A model generated the notes under the pieces. The model worked only from the letters and a program-made list of their open reading frames with translations. It was not told the DNA's origin and made no database searches. Positions 1-8,574 of a DNA stretch of 57,703 bases are shown here, piece by piece (position 1 is the first letter of the stretch; every line of letters begins with the position of its first letter). The translations under genes were made by a program, and so were the position numbers. This stretch comes from Nannocystaceae bacterium (GTDB lineage Bacteria; Myxococcota_A; Polyangia; Nannocystales; Nannocystaceae). The stretch spans positions 1 through 57,703 of the forward strand of contig JAIBBS010000031.1 of assembly GCA_019694555.1 (NCBI GenBank). Reading direction: 5' to 3'.

Positions 1-3000
1 AGGTTGACCGGCGTGCTCTCGGCCGACTCGGGCGGCTGCGGCAGCTGCGTGTCGTCGCCGAAGCGCCGGCGCAGCCAGCCGAGGATGCGGCCGACGAACC
101 GCGCGATGTCGTCGAAGAACGAGTACGCCACCGGCACCGCCACCAGCGTGAGCAGCAGCGACAGCGTCTGGCCACCGACGACCACACCGGCGGTGGCGTT
201 GGAGAAGCCGGCCCCGATGCCGCGGCTGGTCACCAGCGGGATCATGCCGGCGACGAACGCGAAGGTGGTCATGAGGATGGGCCGCAGGCGATCCTTGTTG
301 GCCTGCAGGATGGCCTCGAGCCGCGGCTTGCCCTCGCGCCGCAGCGCGTTGGTGTGATCGACCTGTAAGATGGCGTTCTTCTTGACCACGCCGAACAGCA
401 CGAAGATGCCCAGCGCGGAGAAGAGGTCCAGCGCCTGGTCGAACATGACCACCGACGCGAGCGCGAACGGCAGCGTCAGCGGCAGCGACAGCAGGATCGT
501 GACCGGGTGCAGCCACGACTCGAACTGCGCCGCGAGCACCAGGTACATGAACACGAACGCGAGACCGAGGCCGAACACGAAGCTCTCGGCGGTCTCCTTC
601 ATCAATTTGGCGCCGCCCACCGGCAACAGCGTGTAGCCGGCCTTGGGCATCTCCTCTTCGATGATCCGCTTCATCTCGTCGCCGATGGCACCCTCGCTGA
701 AGCCCGGCGCGGGGTTGGCGTAGAAGGTGACCTGGCGGCGGCGCGAGAAGTGGTTGATGACCGACGGGCCGCGGCCCTCGTGCAGCTCGACCACGTCGGA
801 CAGCGGCACCGCGCCCTGCAGGCTCGACGGCACGCTCATCAGGCGCACGCCGGTCTCGTCCATGCGGTAGCGCTCTTCGGCGCGCAGGCGCACCTCGTAC
901 TGCTCGCCGTTCTCGGGGTAGTTCGAGACCTTCTGGCCGCCGACGAGCATCTGCAGCACCGACGCGACGTCCGCCACGCGCACGCCCAGGTCCGCGGCGA
1001 GATCGCGGTCGACGTACACGCCGATCTCGGGCTTGCCCACCACCAGCGACGAGTCCACGTCCACCGCGCCGGGCACCTCGCGCATGCGCGCGAGCACGCG
1101 GTCGTTGACCTGCGAGAGCACCGCGAGGTCCGGCCCGAACAGCGCGTACTGCACGCGCGCCGCGGCGAAGCCACCACCGGAGATCGCGGCCACGTCCGAG
1201 ACGCTGACGCGCAGCTCCGAGGGCAGCTGCGAGAGGATGTCGTTGCGCACGACGTCCTTGATCTGCTCCTGCGTGTACTCGCGGTTCTTGGGGTCGGTCA
1301 GGCGCACGTAGATGCGCGCGACGTTGGGCGTGCGCTGCTCGTCGTCGCCGATGGTGACGAGCGTGCCCTCGACCCACGACAGCTCGCGGATCTCACGTGC
1401 GACGCGCTCGCCGATGACCTGGGTCGACAGCAGGCTGCTGCCCTCGGGCGCGCGCACCAGCACCTCGAAGCGGGCCTCGTCGTTGATCGGGATGAAGCCC
1501 TTCTTGGCCTGGCCCGCCAGCGTCGGCATGGTCGCGAGCGCGCCGACCGAGGCCAGCACCACGACCCAGCGCTGGCGCATGCAGAAGCGCAGCACGACCA
1601 TGTAGCCGCGCTCGAGCGGGCGGTAGAACACGTCGACCAGGCGCTCGAGCCAGCTCTTGCGGCGGTGGGTCCCCCGCGGCACCGCCCGCAGCCAGCGCGA
1701 GGCCATCATCGGCGTCAGCGAGAAGCTGACCACCAGCGACACCGCGATGGCCGAGACCATCGTCATGCCGAAGCTGGCGAGGAAGCGACCGGGGATGCCG
1801 GCCACGAACGCGACCGGCAGGAACACCGCGATCAGCGACAGCGTGGTCGCGAGCACCGCGAGGCCGATCTCCTTGGTGCCGTCGACCGCCGCCTGCATCG
1901 GCGGCGTGCCGCGTTCCTCGACGTGCTTGAAGATGTTCTCCAGCACCACGATGGCGTCGTCGATGACGATGCCGACCGACAGCGCCAGCGCCAGCAGCGT
2001 CATGGTGTTGAGCGTGAAGCCCTGCAGCCACATCAGCGCGAAGGTGCCGACGACCGAGGTCGGGATCGCGACCGCGGCGATGATGGTGCTGCGGAAGTTG
2101 CCCAGGAACACCAACACCACCAGCGCGGCCAGACCGGCGCCGACGATGAGGTGCTCGGTGACGGCGTGGCTGCTGGTGCGGATGGTCTCCGACTCGTCGC
2201 GCAGCACCTCGACGCGGTAGCCCGGCGGCAGCTCGACGCCCATCTCGTCGACCTTGGCCTTGACCGCATCGACGACCGCGACGGTGTTCTCGCCCGACTG
2301 CTTGCGGATCGCCAGCACGACCGCGGGCGCGCCGTTCCACAGCGCTGCGGTCTCGACCTCCTCGACGCCGTCCTCGACCCGACCGATGTCGCGCAGCCGT
2401 ACGGTGCGACCGCCGCCCTGGCGGATGACCACGCCCTCGAGCTGTTCGGGCGCGGTCACGCGACCGTGGATGCGCAGGGTCAGGAAGTCGGGCCCGGTGT
2501 CGATGCGACCGCCGGGCATGGTCAGGTTCTCGTTGCCGACCACGCGCGCCACCTCCGGCGCGGTGATGCCGTAGGCGCGCATGAGCACCGGATCGAGCCA
2601 GATGTTGATCTGGCGCTCCTGGCCGCCGATGACGCGCACCTGCCCCACGCCCGAGAGACTCTCGAGCTCGCGCCGGACCCGTTGATCGGCGAACGCCGTG
2701 ATGTCGCGCATCGAACGGCCTTCGCCCGACACCGACAGATAGATGATCGGCTGCGCGTCGGGGTCGACCTTGGTCACCACCGGTGGCTCGACACCGGTGG
2801 GCAGCTCGGCCATCACCGTGTTGACGCGGTCGCGCACCTCCTGTGCCGCGACGTCCACGCCCTTTTCGAGCTTGAACATGATGAAGACCTGCGACACACC
2901 CTCGGCCGAGGCCGAGCGCAGCTCTTCGATGCCGCTGGCAGTGTTGACCGCCCGCTCGACGCGGTCGGTGATCTCGCTCTCGACGTCCTCGGGCGCCGCG

Positions 3001-3161
3001 CCGGGCAGGCGCGTGGTCACGACCACGGTGGGAAAGTCGATCTTGGGGAAGCGGTCGACGCCGAGGCGGCCGTAGGCGACGCCACCGACCACGCAGATCA
3101 ACAGGATGAGCACCGACGCGAAGATCGGGCGTCGGATGCAGACGTCTGCGAGCCACTGCAT
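1..3161 (-). CDS. RND-family efflux pump inner-membrane permease (3' end cut by window edge)
   Basis: This is a proton-driven inner-membrane transporter of the AcrB/MexB/CusA superfamily, expected to pump a substrate out through a tripartite complex. About 1053 codons are visible and still open at the window edge; the family is usually 1020-1060 residues, so only the tail is missing. The start MQWLADVCIRRPIFASVLI is the classic first helix. Both halves carry the expected features: a TM4 motif VIDDAIVVLENI holding the paired aspartates of the proton relay, and a repeated GxxSNATAGVVVGG-type helix near the C terminus. The start lies 9 bp downstream of the adaptor stop, behind AGGAG, so the two genes form an operon. 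The drug-exporting (HAE) type is more likely than the metal type because of overall similarity. No outer-membrane TolC partner is in view; it may lie beyond the edge. Confidence 0.95.
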   Translation of the reverse strand, partial: MQWLADVCIRRPIFASVLILLICVVGGVAYGRLGVDRFPKIDFPTVVVTTRLPGAAPEDVESEITDRVERAVNTASGIEELRSASAEGVSQVFIMFKLEKGVDVAAQEVRDRVNTVMAELPTGVEPPVVTKVDPDAQPIIYLSVSGEGRSMRDITAFADQRVRRELESLSGVGQVRVIGGQERQINIWLDPVLMRAYGITAPEVARVVGNENLTMPGGRIDTGPDFLTLRIHGRVTAPEQLEGVVIRQGGGRTVRLRDIGRVEDGVEEVETAALWNGAPAVVLAIRKQSGENTVAVVDAVKAKVDEMGVELPPGYRVEVLRDESETIRTSSHAVTEHLIVGAGLAALVVLVFLGNFRSTIIAAVAIPTSVVGTFALMWLQGFTLNTMTLLALALSVGIVIDDAIVVLENIFKHVEERGTPPMQAAVDGTKEIGLAVLATTLSLIAVFLPVAFVAGIPGRFLASFGMTMVSAIAVSLVVSFSLTPMMASRWLRAVPRGTHRRKSWLERLVDVFYRPLERGYMVVLRFCMRQRWVVVLASVGALATMPTLAGQAKKGFIPINDEARFEVLVRAPEGSSLLSTQVIGERVAREIRELSWVEGTLVTIGDDEQRTPNVARIYVRLTDPKNREYTQEQIKDVVRNDILSQLPSELRVSVSDVAAISGGGFAAARVQYALFGPDLAVLSQVNDRVLARMREVPGAVDVDSSLVVGKPEIGVYVDRDLAADLGVRVADVASVLQMLVGGQKVSNYPENGEQYEVRLRAEERYRMDETGVRLMSVPSSLQGAVPLSDVVELHEGRGPSVINHFSRRRQVTFYANPAPGFSEGAIGDEMKRIIEEEMPKAGYTLLPVGGAKLMKETAESFVFGLGLAFVFMYLVLAAQFESWLHPVTILLSLPLTLPFALASVVMFDQALDLFSALGIFVLFGVVKKNAILQVDHTNALRREGKPRLEAILQANKDRLRPILMTTFAFVAGMIPLVTSRGIGAGFSNATAGVVVGGQTLSLLLTLVAVPVAYSFFDDIARFVGRILGWLRRRFGDDTQLPQPPESAESTPVN

Positions 3162-3170
3162 GGCGCTCTC

Positions 3171-4244
3171 CTACTCGAGCCGGGTCCCGTCCACGAGATC
3201 GGCGGGCGGCTCGGCCACGACCTTGTCCTCGGCGACCAGGCCCGCGAGCACCGCGACCTTGCCGTCCTTGCGTGCGCCGATGCGCACGACCTGTTCGATC
3301 GCCCGGCCGCCGCGCAGCGCGAACACCAGCGAGCGACCGTTGCGGGTGACCACGGCGCTCTCGGGCACGACCAGGCGCGGCTCGTCCCCGACGCCGACGC
3401 GCACGGTGACGAACATGCCCGGGCGCAGCGCGCCGTCGGGGTTGGGCGCCAGCGCCTCGACCAGCAGGTCGCGCGTGCTCTCGCGCAGCGCCGGGCTGAG
3501 GTACTTCACCTCGGCCTCGAAGTTGCGCTCGGCGACCGCGTGGGTGGTGAAGTCGACGCGCTGTCCCAGCGAGACGTGGCCGACCTCGGCCTCGGGCACC
3601 GCGATCGAGACGCGGATCGGATCGATCGAGAACAGCGAGACCACGCGGGTCGGCGGCTGCACGTACTCGCCGACGTCGACGAAGCGCTCGCCCACGATGC
3701 CCGCGAACGGCGCCTTGACCACGGAGTCACCGGCCTGCACCGACGCCAGCGCGGCGTTGGACTCCGCGGCGGACACCGACGACTTCGAGGTCGCGCAGGC
3801 CGACATGGTCTTGTCGTACTCCGCCTGCGAGATCGTGCCCGAGGCCAGCAGCTTGCCCGCGCGATCGCACTCGAGCGCCGCGAGATCGAGCTGGGCCTTG
3901 GCCACCTTCGACTGCGCCGCGGCGGCCTTGGCCGAGTACTTGGCCAGCCGCGCGTCGAGCCGCGCGACGACCTCGCCGGCGGTGACCTTCTGCCCGCGCT
4001 CGACGTGGGTCGACAACACGCGACCCGACGCGTTGGCCGCGAGGTCCGACTGCTTGTCCGCGACCAGCGTGCCGGTCAGGAGCAGCTCGCGCGGCATGTC
4101 GACCGTCTGCACCGCGACCGTCGGCAGCGAGCGCACCGTTTCTTCGCTCGCTGCCGCCTGTTGCTCGTTCGCGTTGCTGCGGTTGCACCCGCCCAGCGAG
4201 CAGAGCAGGAGCGCGAACGAAGCGATGCGAACGGAGGCAGACAT
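3171..4244 (-). CDS. RND efflux periplasmic adaptor (membrane fusion protein), lipoprotein
   Basis: A 357-residue HlyD/AcrA-type adaptor that should bridge the permease encoded just downstream and an outer-membrane channel. The chosen ATG gives MSASVRIASFALLLCSLGGC, a lipoprotein signal with lipobox LGGC; upstream in-frame codons would bury it. After a short Gln/Ala linker come the first half of a lipoyl-like domain (SGRVLSTHVERGQKVTAGEV), an alpha-helical hairpin of about 60 residues, the second half of the lipoyl domain (VKAPFAGIVGERFVDVGEYV), and a beta-barrel with the typical ending LRPGMFVTVRV. The first gene of a two-gene operon with the RND permease. I saw no convincing Shine-Dalgarno sequence. 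Confidence 0.93.
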   Translation of the reverse strand: MSASVRIASFALLLCSLGGCNRSNANEQQAAASEETVRSLPTVAVQTVDMPRELLLTGTLVADKQSDLAANASGRVLSTHVERGQKVTAGEVVARLDARLAKYSAKAAAAQSKVAKAQLDLAALECDRAGKLLASGTISQAEYDKTMSACATSKSSVSAAESNAALASVQAGDSVVKAPFAGIVGERFVDVGEYVQPPTRVVSLFSIDPIRVSIAVPEAEVGHVSLGQRVDFTTHAVAERNFEAEVKYLSPALRESTRDLLVEALAPNPDGALRPGMFVTVRVGVGDEPRLVVPESAVVTRNGRSLVFALRGGRAIEQVVRIGARKDGKVAVLAGLVAEDKVVAEPPADLVDGTRLE

Positions 4245-4507
4245 GTCGAAGGGGCGCGCCGACCCGGAGACGGCGGGGGCACAGAACGATGTTACACCCA
4301 GGATTGAAAGGCAAATCCGCGCGCGGCCGCGGCCCGGCCGCGGCCGGGCCCGCCCTGCGGTCCTGCGCGGCTCGAGCATCCGCAGGCGTTTGCCCGGTCG
4401 GCCGCGGTGCGGGCCGCGGGCGTGTCCGCGCGTGAGACGGAACGCGCGTTCGATCGGGCGATCGCTCCAGCGCGGCGCAGCGAAGGCCCGTGGTACCGTC
4501 GCCGGGC
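4245..4507. other. Divergent intergenic region, GC-rich palindromes
   Basis: This 263-bp gap lies between the divergent starts of the efflux adaptor and a Cys-rich secreted protein and must hold both promoters. A short AT-richer patch at about 4285-4320 is the best place for the efflux promoter, but no clear -35/-10 pair with correct spacing was found. The 10-bp palindrome GGCCGCGGCC occurs twice in tandem (4325-4334 and 4336-4345). Confidence 0.4.
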
Positions 4508-5200
4508 ATGGCGCGCGCATCCTTGGCTTCGCATCGCTTCTCGTGGGGCCCGTGGGGGTCCGCCCTGCTCGCCGGCCTGATCGCGCTGCCGCCGCTGGTC
4601 GCCGCCGCGAAGGTCTGCGGCATCGGACCGTTCTCGGTCACGGCGCTGTCGGGCAAGGCCACCGGCAAGCACCACGATGCGCGCGCGAAGACCCAGCGCG
4701 ACGGCAGCCGCATCGTCGGCCCCGACGCCGCCTATGCCCTGCACTCGGTCATGGTCGAGGAGACCAAGGCGGGTCCGTGTCGCATGCTGCTGGCGTTCAT
4801 GCCGCTGCCGGGCTCGACCAAGCTCGCCGAGTTCGGACAGGCGGTGATGCAGCTGGGCGGCTGCGGCACCGGGACGCACCGCTCGGTCGGTGTCGAGGGC
4901 AGCGACGTGGTCGTGGCCGCGCGCGCGTGCATCGACAAGGGACCCTCGCCCAAGCTCCGCGGGCTGCAGCTGTTCCCCGGCACGCTGGGCAAGGACGGAC
5001 ACACGATCACGCGCGGCGCCTACACCGGCGAGGCGCTCGATCACTCGAAGTTCGCCGCGCCGCAGTGCCCCGCCGACGGCTGGCAGAGCGAGGTCGCGTG
5101 CCCCGAGAACCAGGTCGCGATCGGCCTGCGCGCGAGCCACGACGGCAAGGGCTACGCCGGCATCGCGCTCGAGTGCGCGCCGGTCGGCACCTGCGAGTGA
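4508..5200 (+). CDS. Secreted Cys-rich protein of unknown function
   Basis: A 230-residue protein that I do not recognise. The ATG at 4508 is preferred over an in-frame GTG at 4490. The N terminus has a signal peptide (hydrophobic stretch ALLAGLIALPPLVAAA) with a probable cut before KVCGIG. The mature part has eight cysteines, an even number that fits disulfides in the periplasm or outside the cell. The C-terminal part reads CPENQVAIGLRA...GIALEC, a pattern found in carbohydrate-surface beta-prism-like repeats of secreted bacterial proteins; this is only a resemblance. It stands alone: the upstream gene is divergent and the downstream acetyltransferase is convergent, only 7 bp away. Confidence 0.8.
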   Translation: MARASLASHRFSWGPWGSALLAGLIALPPLVAAAKVCGIGPFSVTALSGKATGKHHDARAKTQRDGSRIVGPDAAYALHSVMVEETKAGPCRMLLAFMPLPGSTKLAEFGQAVMQLGGCGTGTHRSVGVEGSDVVVAARACIDKGPSPKLRGLQLFPGTLGKDGHTITRGAYTGEALDHSKFAAPQCPADGWQSEVACPENQVAIGLRASHDGKGYAGIALECAPVGTCE

Positions 5201-5207
5201 TCGGCGA

Positions 5208-5801
5208 TCAATCCCAACCGAACGGCGGCGCGGCCTTGCACAGCGCCACCGGTCGGCGCGCGCGCGCGAGCCATGCCGGCCGCAGCACGCCGGCGTAGAC
5301 CACGTCGACCAGCTCGTCGCGGTGCAGCACGTGGGCCCGCAGCACGCCCTCGTGGACCATGCCGAGCTTGCGCATCACCACCTGCGAGGCGGTGTTGCGC
5401 ACGTCGGTGAACGCGAACACGCGGTACAGCTCCGAGAACGAGCTGAACGCGGCGTCGATCACCGCGGCGGCGGCCTCGGGTACCAGGCCGCGACCGCGCA
5501 GCCCGGTCGCGATCGCGAAGCCCACGCTCGCGCGCCACGGTGCGTCGCGCGTCAGATCGATGCCACCGACCACGCGATCGTCGTCGGTGGTGATGGCCCA
5601 GCCGAAGCGCGTGTGCCAGTCCAGCGCGGCCTGCCGCTGCACGAACGCCTCCGCGTCCGCGAGCGTGTAGGGCGTCGGCACCGGCAGGTGGCGCGCCCAC
5701 TGGGGATCGCGCGCATAGGCCAACACGTCGGCGGCGTCGCGCCACTGGAAGCGACGCAGACGCAGTCGTGGGGTCTCGATCACCAGCGGCAGCTCGGACA
5801 T
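5208..5801 (-). CDS. GNAT-family N-acetyltransferase (RimJ/RimL-like)
   Basis: A 197-residue acetyl-CoA-dependent acetyltransferase. It opens with ETPRLRLRRFQWRDAADV, the hallmark start of the RimJ/RimL/YdaF group that acetylates protein N termini or small amines. The acetyl-CoA pyrophosphate loop is GLRGRGLVPEAAAAVIDAAF, followed by FTDVRNTASQVVMRKLGMVHEGVLR, the usual motif B. Size is normal for the family. The C-terminal 25 residues (Ala/Arg/Pro-rich) go beyond the domain. It is transcribed towards the Cys-rich gene with almost no gap, so the two transcripts must overlap or share a terminator. The substrate cannot be predicted. Confidence 0.9.
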   Translation of the reverse strand: MSELPLVIETPRLRLRRFQWRDAADVLAYARDPQWARHLPVPTPYTLADAEAFVQRQAALDWHTRFGWAITTDDDRVVGGIDLTRDAPWRASVGFAIATGLRGRGLVPEAAAAVIDAAFSSFSELYRVFAFTDVRNTASQVVMRKLGMVHEGVLRAHVLHRDELVDVVYAGVLRPAWLARARRPVALCKAAPPFGWD

Positions 5802-5842
5802 CGGCCTCGTCGCGGTACTGCGAGGCCGGCGGTGCTATTTCC

Positions 5843-7186
5843 TCACGGGCTCGCGCCGCTCGGTGCAGTCACCGCTGCAGCCAACACCGCACCGCTGGCA
5901 ACCGACACCGCACTGATGACGGCGACGATCGCGGCCGTGAGCGCGAAGCCACGCCGACGACGTCGCCGTGGACGCGATGCGGGCGCGGGCATGCTCCACG
6001 CCGGCACGAACAGCGCGGTCGCAGCCGGCACCGTCACTGGCGTCGGCGCGCTCGCGATCCTGGCGGTGGCCGGCGTGCTCGCGGGACCGCGGTGCGCGGG
6101 CAGGAACACGCGCGTGCACGGCAGCTCGCGCGCGCGCGCGGCGAACAGGCGCGTGACGTCGTCGTCGTCGTCGTCGATCGGCTGCACCCATGCGGGCTGC
6201 GTCGGCGACAGCAGCTGCGTCGGCGGCAGCCGCATCGCTCGTCGCGGCGCCACGCTGCCGCGGACCAACCGCGCCAACACCTCGCGCATGTCGCGGGTCC
6301 CGGGCCAGCGGCGCAGTGCCGCGAGGGCCACCTCCGCGCTGGGCGTGCGACGCTCGGGATCGGGCGCGAGCAGATCGTCGAGCGCGCGCGCGATCGGCTC
6401 GGGCACCGGGCGCTGCAGCGGTGGGCGCACGCCCGCGATCGCGTCGGGCAGGATCTCGGCGGTGGGCACGTCGCCGCGAAACGGCGTGCCGTCGAGCAAC
6501 TCCTGCAGCACCGCACCGACGGCGTACAGATCGATGCGTCGGTCGCGATGCCGTCCACCGAGGTGATCGGGCGCCATGTAGCGCGGCTTGCCCAGCAGGC
6601 ACCGCGTCGCGCTCGCCATCATCGCCGCGCGGGCCAGATGCGACACGCCCCAGTCCGCGAGCTTGACCTCGCCCGCGAGACTGATGAGCACGTTGTGCGG
6701 CGAGACGTCGCGATGCACGATGCCCGCGGGATGGCCCGCGTCGGTGCCGATGCCGTGGGCGTACGCGAGCGCCTCGAGCAGCTGCACCGCGATGTGCACC
6801 GCCAGCTGGACCCGCAGGGTCTCGTCGGGGACCCGCGCCAGCGCCGGCTGCAGCTTGGCCAGCGTCGTGCCCTCGACGTGCTCCATCACGAGGTAGCCGC
6901 GGCCGTGCTGCTCGCCCTCCGCGAGCACGCGCACGATGTTGCGGTGGCGCAGCAGCTGACCGATCTGCGCCTCGCGTCGGAACATGCGGGTGAACCGCTC
7001 GTCGCCGACCAGGCGCTGCGCCTGCAGCTTGATCGCGACCGTCGGCGCGCCCGCGCCCAGCGACGCCGGCGCCCCGCGCCAGACCTCGGCCATCCCGCCC
7101 TGACCGATGCGCTCGAGCAGGTGCCAGTTTGCGATTTGACGCACGGGGCCCGGCGCGGCCGCGGCGGTCGTATGGCGCTCGAACAT
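5843..7186 (-). CDS. Transmembrane Ser/Thr protein kinase with degenerate activation motifs
   Basis: A 447-residue Hanks-type kinase. Glycine loop GQGGMAEVW (28-36), catalytic Lys53, Glu72 of helix C and catalytic loop HRDVSPHN (158-165) are present. Ser replaces the usual Lys in HRDxKPxN, as in many myxobacterial kinases. The DFG motif reads DWG (178-180) and the APE motif reads APD (205-207). After the kinase domain come a low-complexity linker with six consecutive Asp (about residues 340-350), an Arg cluster and one C-terminal membrane helix, so the kinase domain is cytoplasmic and the tail external. It is divergent from the ECF sigma gene (186 bp gap), which suggests a joint signalling locus. 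Phosphotransfer is likely but reduced activity is possible. Confidence 0.92.
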   Translation of the reverse strand: MFERHTTAAAAPGPVRQIANWHLLERIGQGGMAEVWRGAPASLGAGAPTVAIKLQAQRLVGDERFTRMFRREAQIGQLLRHRNIVRVLAEGEQHGRGYLVMEHVEGTTLAKLQPALARVPDETLRVQLAVHIAVQLLEALAYAHGIGTDAGHPAGIVHRDVSPHNVLISLAGEVKLADWGVSHLARAAMMASATRCLLGKPRYMAPDHLGGRHRDRRIDLYAVGAVLQELLDGTPFRGDVPTAEILPDAIAGVRPPLQRPVPEPIARALDDLLAPDPERRTPSAEVALAALRRWPGTRDMREVLARLVRGSVAPRRAMRLPPTQLLSPTQPAWVQPIDDDDDDVTRLFAARARELPCTRVFLPAHRGPASTPATARIASAPTPVTVPAATALFVPAWSMPAPASRPRRRRRRGFALTAAIVAVISAVSVASGAVLAAAVTAPSGASP

Positions 7187-7372
7187 GGGGTGCGCGCGGA
7201 CTCAGACCCCCGAGGGCCCCGGCGTTTCCGGGTGCTGCGGCGGCTTTGGACGCGTCCGGACGAGGTTGCGCGGGCGTGCGCCGCACCCCGGCGGCACAAT
7301 CGGTGAGGCAGATCGCGCGCGCACCCGCGGCGGTCGTTGCGGCCGGAGCGGGTCCACGTGTCCAAGTCCCCG

Positions 7373-7864
7373 ATGCAGGTCTCCCAACCCGAGGTCGCCC
7401 GGCTCTACGCCGAGCACGCGGGACGGGTGCATCGCTGGGTCCGCCGGTTCGAGCCCGCCGGCGACGCGACCGAGGTCGTGCACGAGGTCTTCGTGAAGGT
7501 GCTCGAGCGGCTCGCGGATTTCCGCGCCGACGCCAGCCCGACCACGTGGCTGTACCGCGTGACCACCAACCACTGCCTCAACCGGCTGCGCGATCGCGGT
7601 CGACGGGCGCAGCTGTGGCAGCAACATGCCGCGGCGCTGTGGCAGGCCGACTCGGCCGCGGCCGATCAGGAGACCGTCGCGTCGCTGACCGAGCTGTGGG
7701 GCAACCTCGACGACGAGCTGGCCGAGACCGGCATCTACTACTTCATCGACGGGATGACGCACGCGGAGATCGCCCGCATCGTGGGCTGCTCCGAGCGCAC
7801 CGTCGGCAATCGCATCGAACGCATCCGCAAGGCCGCAGAGGCGGCGACCAAGGGAGCCCCATGA
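7373..7864 (+). CDS. ECF-type RNA polymerase sigma factor
   Basis: A 163-residue sigma-70-family factor of the extracytoplasmic function group. Region 2 is visible from the N terminus through DATEVVHEVFVKVLERLADFRADASPTTWLYRVTTNHCLNRLRDR, the standard sigma2 core including the -10 recognition helix. Region 4 is MTHAEIARIVGCSERTVGNRIERIRKAAE, a helix-turn-helix for the -35. ATG 7373 is chosen; GTG 7358 and TTG 7337 are in-frame alternatives. The stop overlaps the next gene's start as ATGA, so the sigma factor and its anti-sigma factor are translationally coupled. Confidence 0.93.
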   Translation: MQVSQPEVARLYAEHAGRVHRWVRRFEPAGDATEVVHEVFVKVLERLADFRADASPTTWLYRVTTNHCLNRLRDRGRRAQLWQQHAAALWQADSAAADQETVASLTELWGNLDDELAETGIYYFIDGMTHAEIARIVGCSERTVGNRIERIRKAAEAATKGAP

Positions 7865-8574
7865 ACGAGCAGCACCGCGACCTGTTCGCGCGCGACGGCC
7901 ACGTGACCATGCTGTCGCTCGATCGCTACGACGTCGGCGAGCTGAGCCCGAGTCAGCGCCATGACATCGAGAGCCACGTCGAACACTGCGAGCGCTGCCG
8001 CGGGCGGATCGCGTCGGTGTGCGATCGTTCGCTGGCGATCACGCCGCCGATCGTGGTCGCGGCCGCACGCAGCAGCACCGGCAGCGCCACGGTCGCGTAC
8101 CTGACCGCGAGCGCCGCGGTCGCGATGGCAGCCGGGCTCGTGCTCGGCGTGGGCTCGGCGCTGTGGCCGGCCCCGCAGGCCGCACGCGAAGCCCCGGCAG
8201 AGTCGAGCCACATGGCCAGCGCGTACACCAGCGTCGCGCAGGAGTACAACGACGCCGATCCGCTCGAGCTCGAGCTCGAGCGCACCCAGCGGGACGCTGC
8301 GATCGTGACCACGCCGGTCGGCGATGGCTGGCTCGGCGTCTACGCGCTCGACGAGGCCGCGGTCGGCGGCGACACCGACGGCGGTGGCGAGGCCACGGTC
8401 GCGGCGGTGCTGTGGCGAGGCCGCGCGAGCGCGGACAGCGTGCGCGTCGCGGTGCCACGCCGCCTCGCCGATCGACCGCTGGTCGCGGTGCTGTGCCCGT
8501 CGTCGGATCTGCCCGAGGCCGGTGAGGTGTTCGCGCCCGAGCCCGACTGTGCGGTCGGCGATCAGCGACCGTAG
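7861..8574 (+). CDS. Zinc-finger transmembrane anti-sigma factor
   Basis: A 237-residue partner of the preceding ECF sigma factor. The N-terminal cytoplasmic part has an HxxxCxxC zinc-finger-type motif (HVEHCERC, about residues 39-46), the signature of anti-sigma factors that hold the sigma factor in the cytoplasm. A single membrane helix follows (about 78-103), then an external domain of about 130 residues with Asp/Gly-rich loops and no recognised sensor fold. It overlaps the sigma gene by 4 bp. Its 3' end overlaps the convergent ketosynthase gene by 13 bp. Confidence 0.87.
   Translation: MNEQHRDLFARDGHVTMLSLDRYDVGELSPSQRHDIESHVEHCERCRGRIASVCDRSLAITPPIVVAAARSSTGSATVAYLTASAAVAMAAGLVLGVGSALWPAPQAAREAPAESSHMASAYTSVAQEYNDADPLELELERTQRDAAIVTTPVGDGWLGVYALDEAAVGGDTDGGGEATVAAVLWRGRASADSVRVAVPRRLADRPLVAVLCPSSDLPEAGEVFAPEPDCAVGDQRP

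Noticed and set aside
3171-4244. Upstream in-frame start for the efflux adaptor at about 4520
   Set aside because: It would place the lipoprotein signal and lipobox far inside the protein and run across the divergent promoter region.
507-4307. A 1266-codon open frame antisense to the RND pump and adaptor genes
   Set aside because: It is composed of His/Arg/Ala/Asp-rich low-complexity sequence, typical of a shadow frame in high-GC DNA. The opposite strand encodes clear RND and adaptor motifs.
6160-6180. TCG/GTC trinucleotide run
   Set aside because: It encodes the Asp run in the kinase linker and is too short to call a microsatellite.
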